In this document: positions 10,556 through 21,584 of the stretch, in pieces
Position numbering within the stretch: position 1 is the first letter of the stretch
Layout of the letters: each line of letters begins with the position of its first letter
Origin: Nemertoderma westbladi
Taxonomy: Eukaryota; Xenacoelomorpha; Nemertodermatida; Nemertodermatidae
DNA length: 42,267 nt
Assembly (NCBI GenBank): GCA_032718475.1
Contig: JAUCBJ010001657.1
Coordinates: forward strand, 1-42,267
Direction: 5' to 3'
Notes under the pieces: generated by a model
The model's input: the letters and a program-made list of their open reading frames with translations, nothing else
The model's database searches: none
What the model was told of the DNA's origin: nothing
Position numbers and translations under genes: made by a program

Positions 10556-12032
10556 CAGTCCCAATCCCAATAAACATTAACTTGGTCGTTTTGGCGGCCA
10601 AAATGACCAAAATCGCCAAAAAAATTTAGTGTATTCCTATGGGCTACTTGGTCGTTTTGGCGAAGCGATTTAACTCGACTCAGTCAAGTCCAGACAGCCC
10701 GTCTCCTTGGACATCCATTTGGTTGCTCTGACTAAATGTCGGCTCGCTTTCATTTTTATTATTGACAGATTGTTAACTTACCTGGAGCTGAGTCGGGCCT
10801 TTCAGTTGTAGTAAAGACCACCCACTGAGGCATTGATACAGCACAGGCTAATACGTAATAAGGGAGTTAGTAGGATGCGGCTTTGTTAAAAGGAGGACTG
10901 GAGGAGTATGTATAATAATCAGATTTTGTGTGTTATTATTAGATAATCACTTCTCACCTTTTCCTTTGTGTAGCTTCAGTTTAGAGTCATTATGAAATGG
11001 CAACGTGTTCTGTATGAAGGCGTCCTAATTATAGTTTTATAGCTAGAAGCTGGGACTGTGACAGGGCGGGAGGTAGCTATTAAATAGCGACACTCAGTCT
11101 CGAACGAGTTCGGTATACTGATGAAATTCAGATTAGACGGCGCGGCCTATTTCTAGTAGCTAGGTCTGAATTCGAGGGCGATATTAACTGAAAACATTAT
11201 AATATCTGGCTCTGTGCTAACAGTCAACAGAGTCGGCATATTTGGTGAATTTATGATGATGTAATTATTATTTATAGAGACAGGGGGGGGGGGGGGACTG
11301 GACGCAAAACTCGCCTTGGCGAATTAATATCCCGCCTCAATGTTAAATTGTTAGGTTATAGGGAGCAGGTTATAGTGGCACGTTATTTTAACCAAAACAA
11401 TAAATTAAACATAAATGAACATTACAGTTTTATTTTTGAGAGTAATCATCTGTTATTTGCGTCAAGTCCCCCCCCCTAACTGTATTTATGAGAGCATTTA
11501 TATTATAGCGTACTAAACAGCTAAATAAAGAAAAATCTATGTAAAGTTATTTTCTCATATTTTAAAGAATTTTTACAAATTAAATATATGAACTTGTTAT
11601 TTTTATTACCAATTGAATAGAATTAAAGTAAATAATTAATTATTACGCTGCAAGTGCTAGCACACTGCTTATAACCTAAGTGACAGGTAAAGGTGTGTTA
11701 ATTATTAGATTAGTAAAAAATATGTAGAAAATAATAAGTTAGGGCGCCTCACACTGCACTCTTACAGGCATGTTTACTACAGTGGCGAGCCCAGCCATTA
11801 CTACACTGGAGCCTTTCTCTCTACCTAAAGGTATAGAGAACTCTACCTCAGAACTCTACCTCAGCGCCAACATGCTGTGCTTTACTTACACTCAGCCTGT
11901 GTTCACTGGCTGTGATTGACAAGCCAATGTGCCTCAGCAGTTCCTTTCATGAATACCGCAGTTTTTACTTGGCCATTTTGGTAATTTTGGCCGCCAAAAT
12001 GACCAAGTTAATGTTTATTGGGATTGGGACTG
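10556..12032. mobile_element. Non-autonomous Tc1/mariner-like element with 61-bp inverted termini and TA flanks
   Basis: Both ends begin CAGTCCCAATCCCAATAAAC reading inward and are preceded by TA (10554-10555 and 12033-12034). The inverted match extends about 61 bp with three or four differences. A CAGT start with a TA target duplication is the hallmark of Tc1/mariner termini. The 1477-bp length equals that of a normal autonomous member, yet no transposase frame is present in any of the six frames. It is therefore a non-coding derivative or a fully decayed copy. It contains a 14-G run at 11283-11296. Confidence 0.7.
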
Positions 12033-12034
12033 TA

Positions 12035-12400
12035 ATGTTTGAAATTTAAATAAATTAATTTTTTAAATCATCTAAAAAACACATATTTTGTGTTTCCGGT
12101 CACTTTGCGCCATTAACTCGAGAAATCACATCCGCGTTTTTGACTGTCGGTCATAAGTGATAAATTATCTATAACGAAAGACTTAAAATCGTCTAAAAAC
12201 TACTTATTGTACAACTCATAATCAGAAATTACACAAAAGTGAATTGTATGCGTTATTGTAGATATATATATTTTTTAAAATATCTGCAAAGACATTTTTG
12301 GCTGTAGAATTAAATTGATAATAAATACTATTGTTTACCGCTAGGGGTGCAAGTTAAATTCATAAGAATTAAAGGCAATTTCCTTGTAATTGTTTATTCT
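12035..12400. other. Non-coding AT-rich stretch
   Basis: No gene or repeat is recognised between the TA-flanked element and the GGGCCAT repeats. Confidence 0.4.
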
Positions 12401-12547
12401 GGGCCATTATGCCTAGATTGGGCCATTTTGTTCTAGGTGGGCCATATTTGCCCTAAGAGGACGTGTACCTTTTGGGCCATCGTAGTAGGATTAGGGCCAT
12501 TGCTCCCAGCCCAAGGCCATTTAAGGGCCATTGGACCTTTAAAAGGT
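12401..12547. repeat. Degenerate GGGCCAT repeats, period about 19-20 bp
   Basis: GGGCCAT recurs at 12401, 12420, 12439, 12474, 12494 and then 12514 and 12525. The spacing is often 19-20 bp. A short plus-strand frame across it is a by-product. Confidence 0.55.
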
Positions 12548-12585
12548 GGCCCTAATAGTGGGAAAGCTTATATATATATATATAT

Positions 12586-12625
12586 ACTAGAAAGCCTGTG
12601 GCCCTTCGGGCCACAGCTTTCTAGT
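12586..12625 (+). repeat. Unit-opening hairpin (first of nine)
   Basis: Arms reading ACTAGAAAGC-CTGTGGCCC pair with GGGCCACAG-CTTTCTAGT around a TTC loop, with one unpaired base. The same hairpin starts at 14655, 17447, 19645, 21585, 23940, 26145, 27719 and 29871, each time opening a unit. Copy 8 has a T in the loop and copy 9 one arm substitution. Confidence 0.9.
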
Positions 12626-14654
12626 GCACGTGCAGATGATATATGAATATGTGTGGAAGATTTGAGAACTGCATACGGAACAGACACCATCATTAAATAA
12701 AACACCACCCCCATAAGAGATAACTGTCAAGTTTCAACTTTAGGCAGATTGTAAATAACAAAATTTCCAGAAAATGATCACTTTCAGATCCACCCTCTAC
12801 CTGCGGACTGGTGAAATGCAGACGGCGCTGCAGTTTGGTAAAGATGGGGTTTATGGTGAAGTAAAATGCCTGCCTTTCAAGTTTCAGCTTAAACAGATTG
12901 TAAATAACAAAATTGGTGTAGATGTTCACATTCAGACATTTCACCCTCTAGCGGTAGACTGAAGAACTGTAGACGACTCTGGGACTCCGTAAAGATACAG
13001 AATATGCTGTAGTAGATTCCTGCCAAGTTCCAGCTCAATAGGATTAAAAAGAACCAAATGGGATGAGGTGTTCACTATCAGATATTTCGCCCTCTAGCGG
13101 CAGATGGGGGGACTGTATACAACTCTGCGACTCCGTAAAGGTACAGCCTACGCTGTAGTAGATGCCTACCAAGTTTCAGTCTAAACCGTTAGTAAATAAC
13201 AACGTTGGAGAAGATGTTAACTTACAGACATTTCACCCTCTAGCGGTAGACTGGGGAAGTGAATAGGATTCTGCAACTCCGTAAAGATACAGCCTATGAT
13301 GTAGTAGATACCAACCAAGTTTCAGCTCAAAATGATTAAAAAGAACCAAATGGGATGAGGTTTTCACTATCAGACAATTCGCCCGCTAGCGGCTGACTGT
13401 GGAACTGTAGACGACTCTACTATTCCGCAAAGATATAGCCTATGCTATAGTAGAAGCCTACCAAGTTTCAGTCTAAAAGGATTGTAAATAACAAAGTTGG
13501 AGGAGATGTTAACTTTCATACATTTCGCCCTCTAGCGGCAGACGCGGGTAATATAGACAACTCTGCGCGACTCAGTAAAGATATAGCCTATGCTGTAGTA
13601 GATGCCTACCAAGTTTCATTCTAAACGGATTGTCAATAACAAAGTTGGAGAAGATGTTAACTCTCAGACATTTAGCCCTCTAACGGTAGACTGGGGAACT
13701 GTGGACAACTCAGTGACTCCAGAAATATACAGCCTATGCTGCTGCTGCAGTATATAGCTACCAAGTTTCAGCTCAAACGCATTAAAAACAACCCAATGAG
13801 ATCAGGATTTCACTATTGGACAATTCGCCCTCTAGCGGCAGACGGGGGAACTTCAGACGGCTCTGAGAATTACCTTGCAACGAGTTAGGGCGAGACCTAT
13901 CTAACGAGCTATAGTAAGCGAGATTTCATCGAGATTAGATGTATAATATTAGATAAAATAATAATACAGTAAGTACAGGCCTACAGAAATAATTATTTTA
14001 CTTTTAATATTCATAACAGTAAAACAAAAATGTTATAAACCTCTCCTTCCATGCAGCCAATGATTGAGAAAGCAGAATTACTCTTGAGCAATTCGCAATA
14101 GACAACCCAAACCCACCCCAATCAACACTCCAGCCTGCTTGATCCTTATCTGTGCCCAGCCAGCTAGCTGCGAGTTCAATAATTACCTTAACGTTGCTAT
14201 GATACAGAAAAAAACCCTTCCCTATTCAATAAGAATAGGCCAATTCGATCGTGCTTGGCGAATATGACATATTTATACACTATTTGCTTTTTAATCAATA
14301 AATAATCATACATATTTATATTAAACACTCGAATAAAATAAAAACTTTGTGAGAATGGGACACGGCGAATCTACCCATGTTAATTTTATACCAGGTGGGA
14401 TAAATGTTAGCCCTCTAAATCATTAATTACCGATAGAAGAAACGAAATAATTCGATAAATTTCGCCCGAAAATCACGAAAATCGCCCAGCGGCAGACGGG
14501 CGAACTTCCGACGGCTCTGAGTATTACGTTGCAACGAGTTAGTGCGAGACCTTTCTAACGAGCTATAGCAAGCGAGATTTCATCGAGATGGGTTCGATTG
14601 TATAGCCGATGACAAACACACAGACAGACAATCGATATTTATATATATAGATAG
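12586..14654 (+). repeat. Higher-order satellite unit 1 (2069 bp)
   Basis: The order is: hairpin 12586-12625; a conserved leader to about 12727; about eight diverged monomers of 145-150 bp to 13826; a 105-bp block 13826-13935; a spacer of about 540 bp; a second copy of the block 14483-14588; an (ACAG)n tract; and a TA-rich tail. It is preceded by a (TA)n run at 12569-12585, so the array starts in a TA microsatellite. Short frames in the leader and monomers recur at homologous places and are not genes. Confidence 0.85.
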
Positions 14655-17446
14655 ACTAGAAAGCCTGTGGCCCTTCGGGCCACAGCTTTCTAGTGAACGT
14701 GCAGATGATATATGAATATGTGTGGGAGATTTGAGAACTGCATACGGAACAGACACCATCATTAAATAAAACACCACCCCCATAAGAGATAACTGTCAAG
14801 TTTCAACTTTAGGCAGATTGTAAATAACAAAATTTCTAGAAAATGATCACTTTCAGATCCACCCTCTACCTGCGGACTGGTGAAATGCAGACGGCGCTGC
14901 AGTTTGGTAAAGATGGGGTTTATGGTGAAGTAAAATGCCTGCCTTTCAAGTTTCAGCTTAAACAGGTTGTAAATAACAAAATTGGTGTAGATGTTCACAT
15001 TCAGACATTTCACCCTCTAGCGGTAGACTGAAGAACTGTAGACGACTCTGGGACTCCGTAAAGATACAGAATATGCTGTAGTAGATTCCTGCCAAGTTCC
15101 AGCTCAATAGGATTAAAAAGAACCAAATGGGATGAGGTGTTCACTATCAGATATGTCGCCCTCTAGCGGTAGACTGGGGAATTGTAGACGACTCTGTGAC
15201 TCAGTAAAGATACAGCCTTTGCTGTAGTAGATGCCTACCAAGTTTCAGTCTAAACGGATTGTAAATAACAAAGTTGGAGAAGATGTTAACTCTCAGACAT
15301 TTAGCCCTCTAACGGTAGACTGGGGAATTGTAGACGACTCTGCGACTCAGTAAAGATACAGCCTTTGCTGTAGTAGATGCCTACCAAGTTTCAGTCTAAA
15401 CGGATTGTAAATAACAAAGTTGGAGAAGATGTTAACTTTCAGACATTTCGCCCTCTAGCGGTAGACTGGGGAATTGTAGACGACTCTGCGACTCAGTAAA
15501 GATACAGCCTTTGCTGTAGTAGATGCCTACCAAGTTTCAGTCTAAACGGATTGTAAATAACAAAGTTGGAGAAGATGTTATCTCTCAGACATTTAGCCCT
15601 CTAACGGTAGACTGGGGAATTGTAGACGACTCTGCGACTCAGTAAAGATACAGCCTTTGCTGTAGTAGATGCCTACCAAGTTTCAGTCTAAACGGATTGT
15701 AAATAACAAAGTTGGAGAAGATGTTAACTCTCAGACATTTAGCCCTCTAACGGTAGACTGGGGAATTGTAGACGACTCTGCGACTCAGTAAAGATACAGC
15801 CTTTGCTGTAGTAGATGCCTACCAAGTTTCAGTCTAAACGGATTGTAAATAACAAAGTTGGAGAAGATGTTAACTTTCAGACATTTCGCCCTCTAGCGGT
15901 AGACTGGGGAATTGTAGACGACTCTGCGACTCAGTAAAGATACAGCCTTTGCTGTAGTAGATGCCTACCAAGTTTCAGTCTAAACGGATTGTAAATAACA
16001 AAGTTGGAGAAGATGTTAACTTTCAGACAATTCGCCCTCTTGCGGCTGGCTGTGGAACTGTAGACGACTCTACTACTCCGCAAAGATATAGCCTATGCTA
16101 TAGTAGATGCCTACCAAGTTTCAGTCGAAAAGGTTTGTAAATAACAAAGTTGGAGAAGATGTTAACTTTCATACATTTCGCCCTCTAGCGGCAGACGCGG
16201 GTACTGTAGACAACTCTGCGCGACTCAGTAAAGATATAGCCTATACTGTAGTAGATGCCTACCAAGTTCAGTCTAAATGGATTATAAATAACAAAGTTGG
16301 AGAAGATGTTAACTTGCAGACATTTCGCCCTCTAGCGGTAGACTGGGAAATTGTAGACGACTCTGCGACTCAGTAAAGATTCAGCCTATGCTGTAGTAGA
16401 TGCCTACCAAGTTTCAGTCAAAACGGATTGTAAATAATAAAGTTGGAGAAGATGTTAACTCTCAGACATTTAGCCCTCTAACGGTAGACTGGGGAACTGT
16501 AGACAACCCAGTGACTCCGGAAATATACAGCCTATGCTGCAGTATATAGCAACCAAGTTTCAGCTCAAAAGCATTAAAAACAACCCAATGAGATCAGGTT
16601 TTCAGTATCGAACAATTCGCCCTCTAGCGGCAGACGGTGGAACTTCAGACGGCTCTGAGTATTACGTTGCAACAAGTTAGGGCAAGACCTATCTAACGAG
16701 CTATAGTAAGCGAGATTTCATCGAGATTAGATGTATAATATTAGATAAAATAATAATACAGTAAGTATAGGCCTACAGAAATAATTATTTTACTTTTAAT
16801 ATTCATAACAGTAAAACAAAAATGTTATAAACCTCTCCTTCCATGCAGCCAATGATTGAGAAAGCAGAATTACTCTGAGCAATTCGCAACAGACAACCCA
16901 AACCCACCCCAATCAACACTCCAGCCTGCTTGCTCCTTATCTGTGCCCAGCCAGCTAGCTGCGAGTTCAATAATTACCTTAACGTTGCTATGATACAGAA
17001 AACAATCCTTCCCTATTCAATAACTATAGGCCCATTCGATCGTGCTTGGCGAATATGACATATTTATACACTATTTGATTTTTAATCAATAAATAATCAT
17101 ACATATTTATATTAAACACTCGAATAAAATAAAAACTTTGTGAGAATGGGACACGGCGAATCTACCCATGTTAATTTTATACCAGGTGGGATAAATGTTA
17201 GCCCTCTAAATCATTAATTACCGATAGAAGAACCGAAATAATTCGATAAATTTCGCCCGAAAATCACGAAAATCGCCCTCTAGCGGCAGACGGGGAACTT
17301 CAGACGGGTCTGAGTATTACGTTGCAACGAGTTAGGGCGAGACCTTTCTAACGAGCTATAGTAAGCGAGATTTCATCGAGATGGGTTCGATTGTATAGCT
17401 GATGACAAACAGACAGACAGACAGACAATGCATATTTATATATATT
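14655..17446 (+). repeat. Higher-order satellite unit 2 (2792 bp), homogenised 146-bp monomers
   Basis: This is the longest unit. The marker ATGCCTACCAAGTTTCAG occurs at 15231, 15377, 15523, 15669, 15815, 15961 and 16107, exactly 146 bp apart, and these monomers are nearly identical. The 105-bp block, spacer and second block follow (about 16615-17385), then ACAG repeats. It closely resembles unit 5, including rare variants such as CAACAAGTTAGGGCAAG. Confidence 0.85.
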
Positions 17447-19644
17447 ACTAGAAAGCCTGTGGCCCTTCGGGCCACAGCTTTCTAGTGCACGTGCAGATGA
17501 TATATGAATATGTGTGGGAGATTTGAGAACTGCATACGGAATAGACACCATCATTAAATAAAACACCACCCCCATAAGAGATAACTGTCAAGTTTCAACT
17601 TTAGTCAGATTGTAAATAACAAAATTTCCAGAAAATGATCACTTTCAGATCCACCCTCTACCTGCGGACTGGTGAAATGCAGACGGCGCTGCAGTTTGGT
17701 AAAGGTGGGGTTTATGGTGAAGTAAAATGCCTGCCTTTCAAGTTTCAGCTTAAACAGATTGTAAATAACAAAATTGGTGTAGATGTTCACATTCAGACTT
17801 CTAGCGGTAGACTGAAGAACTGTAGACGACTCTGGGACTCCGTAAAGATACAGAATATGCTGCAGTAGATTCCTGCCAAGTTTCAGCTCAAAGGGATTAA
17901 AGAGAACCAATTGGGATGAGGTGTTCACTATCAGACAATTCGCCCTCTAGCGGCAGATAGGGGAACTGTATACAACTCTGCGACTCCGTAAAGGTAGAGC
18001 CTATGCTGTAGTAGATGCCTACCAAGTTTCAGTCTAAACCGTTTGTAAATAACAAAGTTGGAGAAGATGTTAATTTTCAGACATTTCACCCTCTAGCGGT
18101 AGACTGGGGAAGTGTATAGGACTCTGCAACTCCGTAAAGATAGAGCCTAGGATGTAGTAGATACCTGCCAAGTTTCAGCTCAAAAGGATTAAAAAGAACC
18201 AAATGGGATGAGGTTTTCACTATCAGACAATTCGCCCTCTTGCGTCTGACTGTGGAACTGTAGACGACTCTACTACTCCGCAAAGATATAGCCTATGCTA
18301 TAGTAGATGCCTACCAAGTTTCAGTCTAAAAGGATTGTAAATAACAAAGTTGGAGAAGATGTTAACTTTCATACATTTCGCCCTCTAGCGGCAGACGCGG
18401 GTACTGTAGACAACTCTGCGCGACTCAGTAAAGATATAGCCTATGCTGTAGTAGATGCCTACCAAGTTCAGTCTAAATGGATTATAAATAACAAAGTTGG
18501 AGAAGATGTTAACTTGCAGACATTTCGCCCTCTAGCGGTAGACTGGGAAATTGTAGACGACTCTGCGACTCAGTAAAGATTCAGCCTATGCTGTAGTAGA
18601 TGCCTACCAAGTTTCAGTCAAAACGGATTGTAAATAATAAAGTTGGAGAAGATGTTATCTCTCAGACATTTAGCACTCTAACGGTAGACTGGGGAACTGT
18701 AGACCACCCAGTGACTCCGGAAATATACAGCCTATGCTGCAGTATATAGCTACCAAGTTTCAGCTCAAAAGCATTAAAAACAACCCAATAAGATCAGGTT
18801 TTCACTATCGGATAATTCGCCCTCTAGCGGCAGACGGGGGAACTTCAGACGGCTCTGAGTATTACGTTGCAACGAGTTAGGGCGAGACCTATCTAACGAG
18901 CTATAGTAAGCGAGATTTCATCGAGATTAGATGTATAATATTAGATAACATAATAATACAGTAAGTATAGGCCTATAGAAATAATTATTTTTACTTTTAA
19001 TATTCATAACAGTAAAACAAAAATGTTATAAACCTCTCCTTCCATGCAGCCAATGATTGAGAAAGCAGAATTACTACAACCCAAACCCACCCCAATCAAC
19101 ACTCCAGCCTGCTTGCTCCTTATCTGTGCCCAGCCAGCTAGCTGCGAGTTCAATAATTACCTTAAGGTTGCTACAGAAAACAATCCTTCCCTATTCAATA
19201 ACAATAGGCCAATTCGATCGTGCTTGGCGAATATGACATATTTATACACTATTTGTTTTTTAATCAATAAATAATCATACATATTTATATTAAACACTCG
19301 AATAAAATAAATACTTTGTGAGAATGGGACACGGCGAATCTACCCATGTTAATTTTATACCAGGTGGGATAAATGTTAGCCCTCTAAATCATTAATTACC
19401 GATAGAAGAACCGAAATAATTTGATAAATTTCGCCCGAAAATCACGAAAATCGCCCTCTAGCGGCAGACGGGCGAACTTCAGACGACTCTGAGTATTACG
19501 TTGCAACGAGTTAGGGCGAGACCTTTCTAACGAGCTATAGCAAGCGAGATTTCATCGAGATGGGTTCGATTGTATAGCCGATGACAAACACACAGACAGA
19601 CTGACTGACTGACAGACAATCGATATTTATATATATTAGATTAG
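17447..19644 (+). repeat. Higher-order satellite unit 3 (2198 bp)
   Basis: It opens with the hairpin at 17447-17486. A short deletion in the leader monomer brings CATTCAGA next to CTTCTAGCGG, shared with unit 4. Monomers, paired 105-bp blocks around the spacer, ACAG repeats and TA tail are present. Confidence 0.8.
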
Positions 19645-21584
19645 ACTAGAAAGCCTGTGGCCCTTCGGGCCACAGCTTTCTAGTGCACGTGCAGATGATA
19701 TATGAATATGTGTGGGAGATTTGAGAACTGCATACGGAACAGACACCATCATTAAATAAAACACCACCCCCATAAGAGATAACTGTCAAGTTTCAACTTT
19801 AGTCAGATTGTAAATAACAAAATTTCCAGAAAATGATCACTTTCAGATCCACCCTCTACCTGCGGACTGGTGAAATGCAGACGGCGCTGCAGTTTGGTAA
19901 AGATGGGGTTTATGGTGAAGTAAAATGCATGCCTTTCAAGTTTCAGCTTAAACAGATTGTAAATAACAAAATTGGTGTAGATGTTCACATTCAGACTTCT
20001 AGCGGTAGACTGAAGAACTGTAGACGACTCTGGGACTCCGTAAAGATACAGAATATGCTGTAGTAGATTCCTGCCAAGTTTCAGCTCAAAGGGATTAATA
20101 AGAACCAATTGGGATGAGGTATTCACTATCTGACAATTCGCCCTCTTGCGGCTGACTGTGGAACTGTAGACGACTCTACTACTCCGCAAAGATATAGCCT
20201 ATGCTATAGTAGATGCCTACCAAGTTTCAGTCTAAAAGGTTTGTAAATAACAAAGTTGGAGAAGATGTTAACTTTCATACATTTCGCCCTCTAGCGGCAG
20301 ACGCGGGTACTGTAGACAACTCGGCGCGACTCAGTAAAGATATAGCCTATGCTGTAGTAGATGCCTACCAAGTTCAGTCTAAATGGATTATAAATAACAA
20401 AGTTGGAGAAGATGTTAACTTGCAGACATTTCGCCCTCTAGCGGTAGACTGGGAAATTGTAGACGACTCTGCGACTCAGTAAAGATTCAGCCAATGCGGT
20501 AGTAGATGCCTACCAAGTTTCAGTCAAAACGGATTGTAAATAATAAAGTTGGAGAAGATGTTAACTCTCAGACATTTAGCCCTCTAACGGTAGACTGGGG
20601 AACTATAGACAACCCAGTGACTCCGGAAATATACAGCCTATGCTGCAGTAATACCTACCACGTTATATAGCTACCACGTTTCAGCTCAAAAGCATTAAAA
20701 ACAACCCTATAAGATCAGGCTTTCACTATCGGATAATTCGCCCTCTAGCGGCAGACGGTGGAACTTCTGACGGCTCTGAGTATTACGTTGCAACGAGTTA
20801 GGGCGAGACCTATCTAACGAGTTATAGTAAGCGAGATTTCATCGAGATTAGATGTATAATAATAATAATAATAATAATACAGTATGAATAGGCCTACAGA
20901 AATAATTATTTTACTTTTAATATTCATAACAGTAAAACAAAAATGTTATAAACCTCTCCTTCCATCCAGCCAATGATTGAGAAAGCAGAATTACTCTGAG
21001 CAATTCGCAACAGACAACCCAAACCCACTCCAATCAACACTCCAGCCTGCTTGATCCTTATCTGTTGTGCCCAGCCAGCTAGCTGCGAGTTCAATAATTA
21101 CCTTAACGTTGCTATGATACAGAAAACAATCCTTCCCTATTCAATAACTATAGGCCAATTCGATCCTGCTTGGCGAATATGACATATTTATACACTATTT
21201 GATTTTTAATCAATAAATAATCATACATATTTATATAAAACACTCTAATAAAATAAAAACTTTGTGAGAATGGGACACGGCGAATCTACCCATGTTAATT
21301 TTATACCAGGTGGGATAAATGTTACCCCTCTAAATCATTAATTACCGATAGAAGAACCGAAATAATTCGATAAATTTCGCCCAAAAATCACGAAAATCGC
21401 CCTCTAGCGGCAGACGGGCGAACTTCAGACGGCTCTGAGTATTACGTTGCAACGAGTTAGGGCGAGACCTTTCTAACGAGATATAGCAAGCGAGATTTCA
21501 TCGAGATGGGTTCGATTGTATAGCCGATGACAAACACACAGACAGACAGACAGACAGACAGACAATCGATATTTATATATATAG
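19645..21584 (+). repeat. Higher-order satellite unit 4 (1940 bp)
   Basis: It opens with the hairpin at 19645-19684, has fewer monomers than units 2 and 3, and shares the leader deletion of unit 3. An (AAT)n run at about 20858-20877 replaces part of the spacer start. The ACAG tract near 21539 is longer than in neighbouring units. Confidence 0.8.

Noticed and set aside
10434-10619. 61-codon minus-strand frame
   Set aside because: It is short, straddles the terminal inverted repeat of the TA-flanked element, and has no recognisable motif.
14580-14640. GGGTTCGATTG near unit ends as a tRNA gene or SINE head
   Set aside because: It is only a partial B-box. No A-box at the right distance and no cloverleaf could be made.
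16107-16376. Recurring 89-codon plus-strand frames (also at 18307, 20213, 27013, 29172) and 83-codon minus-strand frames (12693, 14762, 21692, 26252, 27826, 29978)
   Set aside because: They recur at homologous positions because the DNA repeats. The 146-bp monomer is not a multiple of three, so no protein repeat is maintained, and both strands are equally open.
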